A DNA stretch of 43,853 bases from Achromobacter animicus (GTDB lineage Bacteria > Pseudomonadota > Gammaproteobacteria > Burkholderiales > Burkholderiaceae_B). Shown here in pieces: positions 41,500 through 43,853 of the stretch. The DNA lies in NCBI RefSeq assembly GCF_902859585.1, contig NZ_CADIJM010000026.1, positions 1-43,853 of the forward strand. Reading direction: 5' to 3'. Numbering within the stretch: position 1 is the stretch's first letter; each line of letters starts with the position of its first letter. A program made the position numbers and the translations under genes. The notes under the pieces were generated by a model. The model searched no databases and was not told the DNA's origin. It saw nothing but the letters and a program-made list of their open reading frames with translations.

Positions 41500-42165
41500 A
41501 TGACAACCGTACTGATCGAAGACTACGCTCTGCTTCGTGTCGCAATTCAGCATGTGCTGGAACGTGTGCGCAACGCCGACGATATCCTGGCCATCTCGCC
41601 AGCTCACCTTCTCAATATGTCCAGCTCGATCAACAAGCCAGTGGAGTTGCTGGTGGTCGGTTGCAGCGGCACTGCGGAGCAGGACATCGGGCTTCTTTCC
41701 CAGGCGATGGCGTTCTTCATGCCCCGGCTGGTGCTGGTGCTGTATTCGTCGATGGACCAGAGCGTCATGGCCGCGTGTGCGCGCGCCGGCGTCGCGGGCT
41801 ATCTGCCGAAGGCGTCCAGCCCCGACGCGCTGGCCGCGGCCGTCAGCCTGGTGATCGCAGGCGGCGAATGCTATCCCCAACCCGCAGGCAGGCCGCCCAG
41901 CACGACACACGCGTCCGTGCAGGAGCTGCGCGAACTTACGCAGCGGCAGGAGGAAATCCTGCAGCTCCTTGTGCAGGGTAAGACGATGCGCGAGATCGGC
42001 CAGCAGGTCGGCATCTCGGTCGCCACCGTCAAGAGCCACGCGCGCACGCTGTACTGGAAGCTCAACGCGCGCAACCAGGCCGAGGCCGCGTACATCGCGG
42101 TGCAGATGGGGTTGGTGCGAGGCTCGAATGGGCAGCCCGCGCCCGGGAAGGGCGAAGCGGATTGA
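41500..42165 (+). CDS. LuxR/NarL-type regulator with degenerate receiver domain (second)
   Basis: This 221-residue relative of the preceding regulator has a receiver-like domain (MTTVLIEDYALLRVAIQHVL onward) and a LuxR helix-turn-helix (ELTQRQEEILQLLVQGKTMREIGQQVGISVATVKSHARTLYWKLNARN). Strand 3 reads ELLVVGCSG, so Val53 replaces the phospho-acceptor Asp. The strand-1 pair is ED, and the Ser and Lys of LYSS and YLPKAS remain. It is a pseudo-receiver like its neighbour. The start is placed at 41500 by alignment with the paralogue; 41476 is an in-frame alternative with a GGGAG site 12 bases away. A strong terminator follows. Confidence 0.86.
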   Translation: MTTVLIEDYALLRVAIQHVLERVRNADDILAISPAHLLNMSSSINKPVELLVVGCSGTAEQDIGLLSQAMAFFMPRLVLVLYSSMDQSVMAACARAGVAGYLPKASSPDALAAAVSLVIAGGECYPQPAGRPPSTTHASVQELRELTQRQEEILQLLVQGKTMREIGQQVGISVATVKSHARTLYWKLNARNQAEAAYIAVQMGLVRGSNGQPAPGKGEAD

Positions 42166-42184
42166 TGCGATGACGCGACTCAGG

Positions 42185-42229
42185 GCCTGTGCGGGTGGCG
42201 ATGCTGCCTGCACGGGCTCTGATTTTTTT
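42185..42229 (+). terminator. Intrinsic terminator after the second LuxR gene
   Basis: Arms GCCTGTGCGGG (42185-42195) and CCTGCACGGGC (42207-42217) pair over 11 positions with two G-T wobbles. TCTGA and then seven T residues (42223-42229) follow. It begins 20 bp after the stop codon. Confidence 0.78.
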
Positions 42230-42692
42230 GGGCGCGTGAAAGTTGTCGCAATAAAAGTGGTTTGTTGAGCGTTGCGTCATCGGATGCTGTGCCACTGAGC
42301 ATTGCAGCGGCGCGTGGCGCGTCCGGGCCACGCCCAAGGTTGCGAACCCGATCAAGTTCTCAGCTGGTGCACTTCAAAATCATACGTGTCTGATATCCAA
42401 GCCTGTGTTGGCATGCCGTAATGGCCGGGCGCGGGCTGAGCTCTCACCGGGGATGGGAAAAGGCCTGTCGTTCCCGGGAGCACGCCATTCCTATCCAATC
42501 CGATTTGCGGTTCACATTTGCCGTATACGACAAGTCCTTCGTCGTCGATTTCACGTTGCAGAGAGGTCCGTCCAGGAACTTCGTGATGCATGTGGCCCTG
42601 GCTATCGCCAATGCGGCCGCCGACCTCCGCAATGTTCTTGATCACGCAGCGGCGCTCACGATCCGGTGTCACACCATCTTGAGGAAGCCGAC
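42230..42692. other. Region between LuxR terminator and VasX-like gene, with a weak short frame
   Basis: No gene can be assigned confidently. On the plus strand a 91-codon frame (42421-42696) ends with a TGA overlapping the ATG of the VasX-like gene. That would suit translational coupling, but it has no ribosome site at its ATG and no recognisable domain. On the minus strand a 137-codon frame (42352-42765) runs through the same DNA and into the VasX-like start, again without recognisable motifs. The stretch may be the remnant of a gene displaced by insertion of the effector module. Confidence 0.35.
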
Positions 42693-43853
42693 ATGACGCA
42701 GCCCTACAAGAAAGCACTGGGTCCCGACCGTCCCAATGAAAAACAACTGGGCAAGGCCATCTCACCGCCAGCGTGTCAGCGATGCGTGCCCATCTATCCT
42801 TTGCGCTATGGCGTTGCAGAGCGCTCCTGGGAAGAAGGCGTGTTTCCGACGCTTAGCACCGATGGCTATCCCGAGCTGGCCGCTGGCAAGGCATACGGCC
42901 TGCGCGTGCTGCGTCCCGCCGCCTACGTCTACCTGTGCTATTTCCAGCACGGCCGTATGTGGACGCAGCACTATCAAGTCACCGATGACCTGCGCTTTGC
43001 ACGCATTTGGTGGACTCGCGAAGACGATCAGGATGACACCCCTGGGCGGCTCGCTCGCCCCGAGATCGCCAGCGCCAGACCCTATCTATCTGCCCCAGAG
43101 AGCAAGACAGCGGACGTTGTCTACCTGCTGACCAGTGAGACGATGCTCACCCATGCTCGGCTATGGAACATTGAGAATGATGTCGATGGCATCCGTACCA
43201 GGTTGGCGACAACGATCAGGCCGTCCGGTGGCGTTGAACAGCCCCACGCGTTCAACATTGCGTTGCTTGCTCACGCAACACCGGAACTGCGACGACCCGG
43301 CTCGAACGAAAAGCCGGGCCACACATGGAGCGAGATATCTCTCCCCGAGTCGTTCACGACCTACGACACCGTCATTTCAGGCGCTCACGTCGAGCTTGTA
43401 CCGATAAAGGATATCGTTCCGCTGGCGGTCGTACTGCACGACCCGATCGGCGTCGTGAGTGAGTTGGCGCATCTCGTCGCGGTTGCCGCGGCAGATCGGC
43501 AAGTTTATGAAATCGATAACAATCACGCGTACACGAGCGCCACCGTCATCAAGCAGTACTTGCAGAGCGTTCAGGAGCGGGCGACCCCGCAAGCCTACGC
43601 CAAAAGGCGAGACCTGGTTCGCTTCGATCAAAACAGCAATGCGGATGTCTTGTTCGGCAATGCGGTTCCATACATGCTGGCGTACGAAGAAGCCGTCAAG
43701 CGGAAACAGTCCGCCATCGACACGCTAGTGAACGACCTGGAAAGTTGGATCAAGACTGGCGGCAGCGCCATCGCCGACGATTGGCAGGATGGGTGGTTCA
43801 GCAAGGTGCTGTCCTGTTTCGACCTGGGCGCAAAAGAGAACGCGCAAGACTAC
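42693..43853 (+). CDS. VasX-type T6SS effector, N-terminal part (cut by window edge)
   Basis: The frame is open from an ATG at 42693 (GAGG ribosome site eight bases upstream) to the last base, giving 387 residues with no stop. The N-terminus carries the hallmark of the VasX/BTH_I2691 toxin family: CQRCVPIYPLRYGVAE (residues 30-45), RVLRPAAYVYLCYFQHGRMWTQHYQV, and later VVLHDPIGVVSELAHLVAV. In the family this N-terminal domain directs secretion through the type VI system, while the missing C-terminus holds membrane segments and forms pores in target cells. A cognate immunity gene is normally downstream and so lies outside the window. No VgrG, PAAR or adaptor gene precedes it here. Its base composition is less GC-biased than that of the metabolic genes. 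Confidence 0.85.
   Translation, partial: MTQPYKKALGPDRPNEKQLGKAISPPACQRCVPIYPLRYGVAERSWEEGVFPTLSTDGYPELAAGKAYGLRVLRPAAYVYLCYFQHGRMWTQHYQVTDDLRFARIWWTREDDQDDTPGRLARPEIASARPYLSAPESKTADVVYLLTSETMLTHARLWNIENDVDGIRTRLATTIRPSGGVEQPHAFNIALLAHATPELRRPGSNEKPGHTWSEISLPESFTTYDTVISGAHVELVPIKDIVPLAVVLHDPIGVVSELAHLVAVAAADRQVYEIDNNHAYTSATVIKQYLQSVQERATPQAYAKRRDLVRFDQNSNADVLFGNAVPYMLAYEEAVKRKQSAIDTLVNDLESWIKTGGSAIADDWQDGWFSKVLSCFDLGAKENAQDY

Noticed and set aside
1-43853. CRISPR array, tRNA or rRNA genes, transposases, integrases
   Set aside because: No regularly spaced direct repeats, tRNA-like cloverleaf, rRNA sequence or recombinase motif was seen; the only tandem repeat (40006-40036) has two units without spacers.

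Overview
The window is high-GC DNA (roughly two-thirds G+C by eye) from a metabolically versatile beta-proteobacterium, most likely Alcaligenaceae (Achromobacter/Bordetella-like). That placement rests on family content: a Bug/TctC tripartite-tricarboxylate binding protein, TRAP transporters with IclR regulators, a pca cluster, and a fatty-acid locus with FadE. No species was confirmed by a search. No rRNA, tRNA, CRISPR array, transposase or phage gene was recognised.

Layout from left to right. (1) 1-2935: a SigJ-type ECF sigma factor, a bestrophin-like channel and a DedA membrane protein, all on the minus strand. (2) 3134-6736: a sugar-acid unit, in which a LacI-family repressor is divergent from a Bug binding protein and glucarate dehydratase, with two near-identical palindromic operators 21 bp apart between them. 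(3) 6783-16587: a mirrored TRAP/aromatic unit. Two DctP receptors each face their own IclR regulator, and the two IclR genes converge with overlapping stop codons. The right arm continues as DctP, an AroQ-like dehydroquinase with a changed active-site position, DctQ, DctM, PcaH, PcaG and PcaB. This looks like uptake and ring cleavage of a hydroaromatic or protocatechuate-type substrate. (4) 16690-20874: a tightly coupled operon of KdgT-like permease, DUF1537 sugar-acid kinase, PdxA2 dehydrogenase and GntR/UTRA regulator, resembling known D-threonate/D-erythronate pathways, with an elaborate palindromic operator in front. (5) 21028-23142: a TonB-dependent siderophore receptor behind a Fur box. 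(6) 23424-37835: a long minus-strand fatty-acid locus with TetR regulator, FadE, two thiolases, two FadB/FadJ-type multifunctional enzymes of opposite domain order, FadL, a DUF4442 hotdog protein, a chalcone-isomerase-like protein and FadD. (7) 38213-43853: an accessory-looking end with a two-domain formyltransferase-like/GINT1-like putative glycosyltransferase, two LuxR-type regulators whose receiver domains lack the phospho-acceptor Asp, and the start of a VasX-type T6SS effector cut by the window edge.

Most promising leads are the mirrored IclR/DctP module with its divergent AroQ, the paired pseudo-receiver LuxR regulators, the composite GntR operator, and the orphan-looking VasX-type effector. 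All functional assignments come from reading motifs and context, not from database searches.
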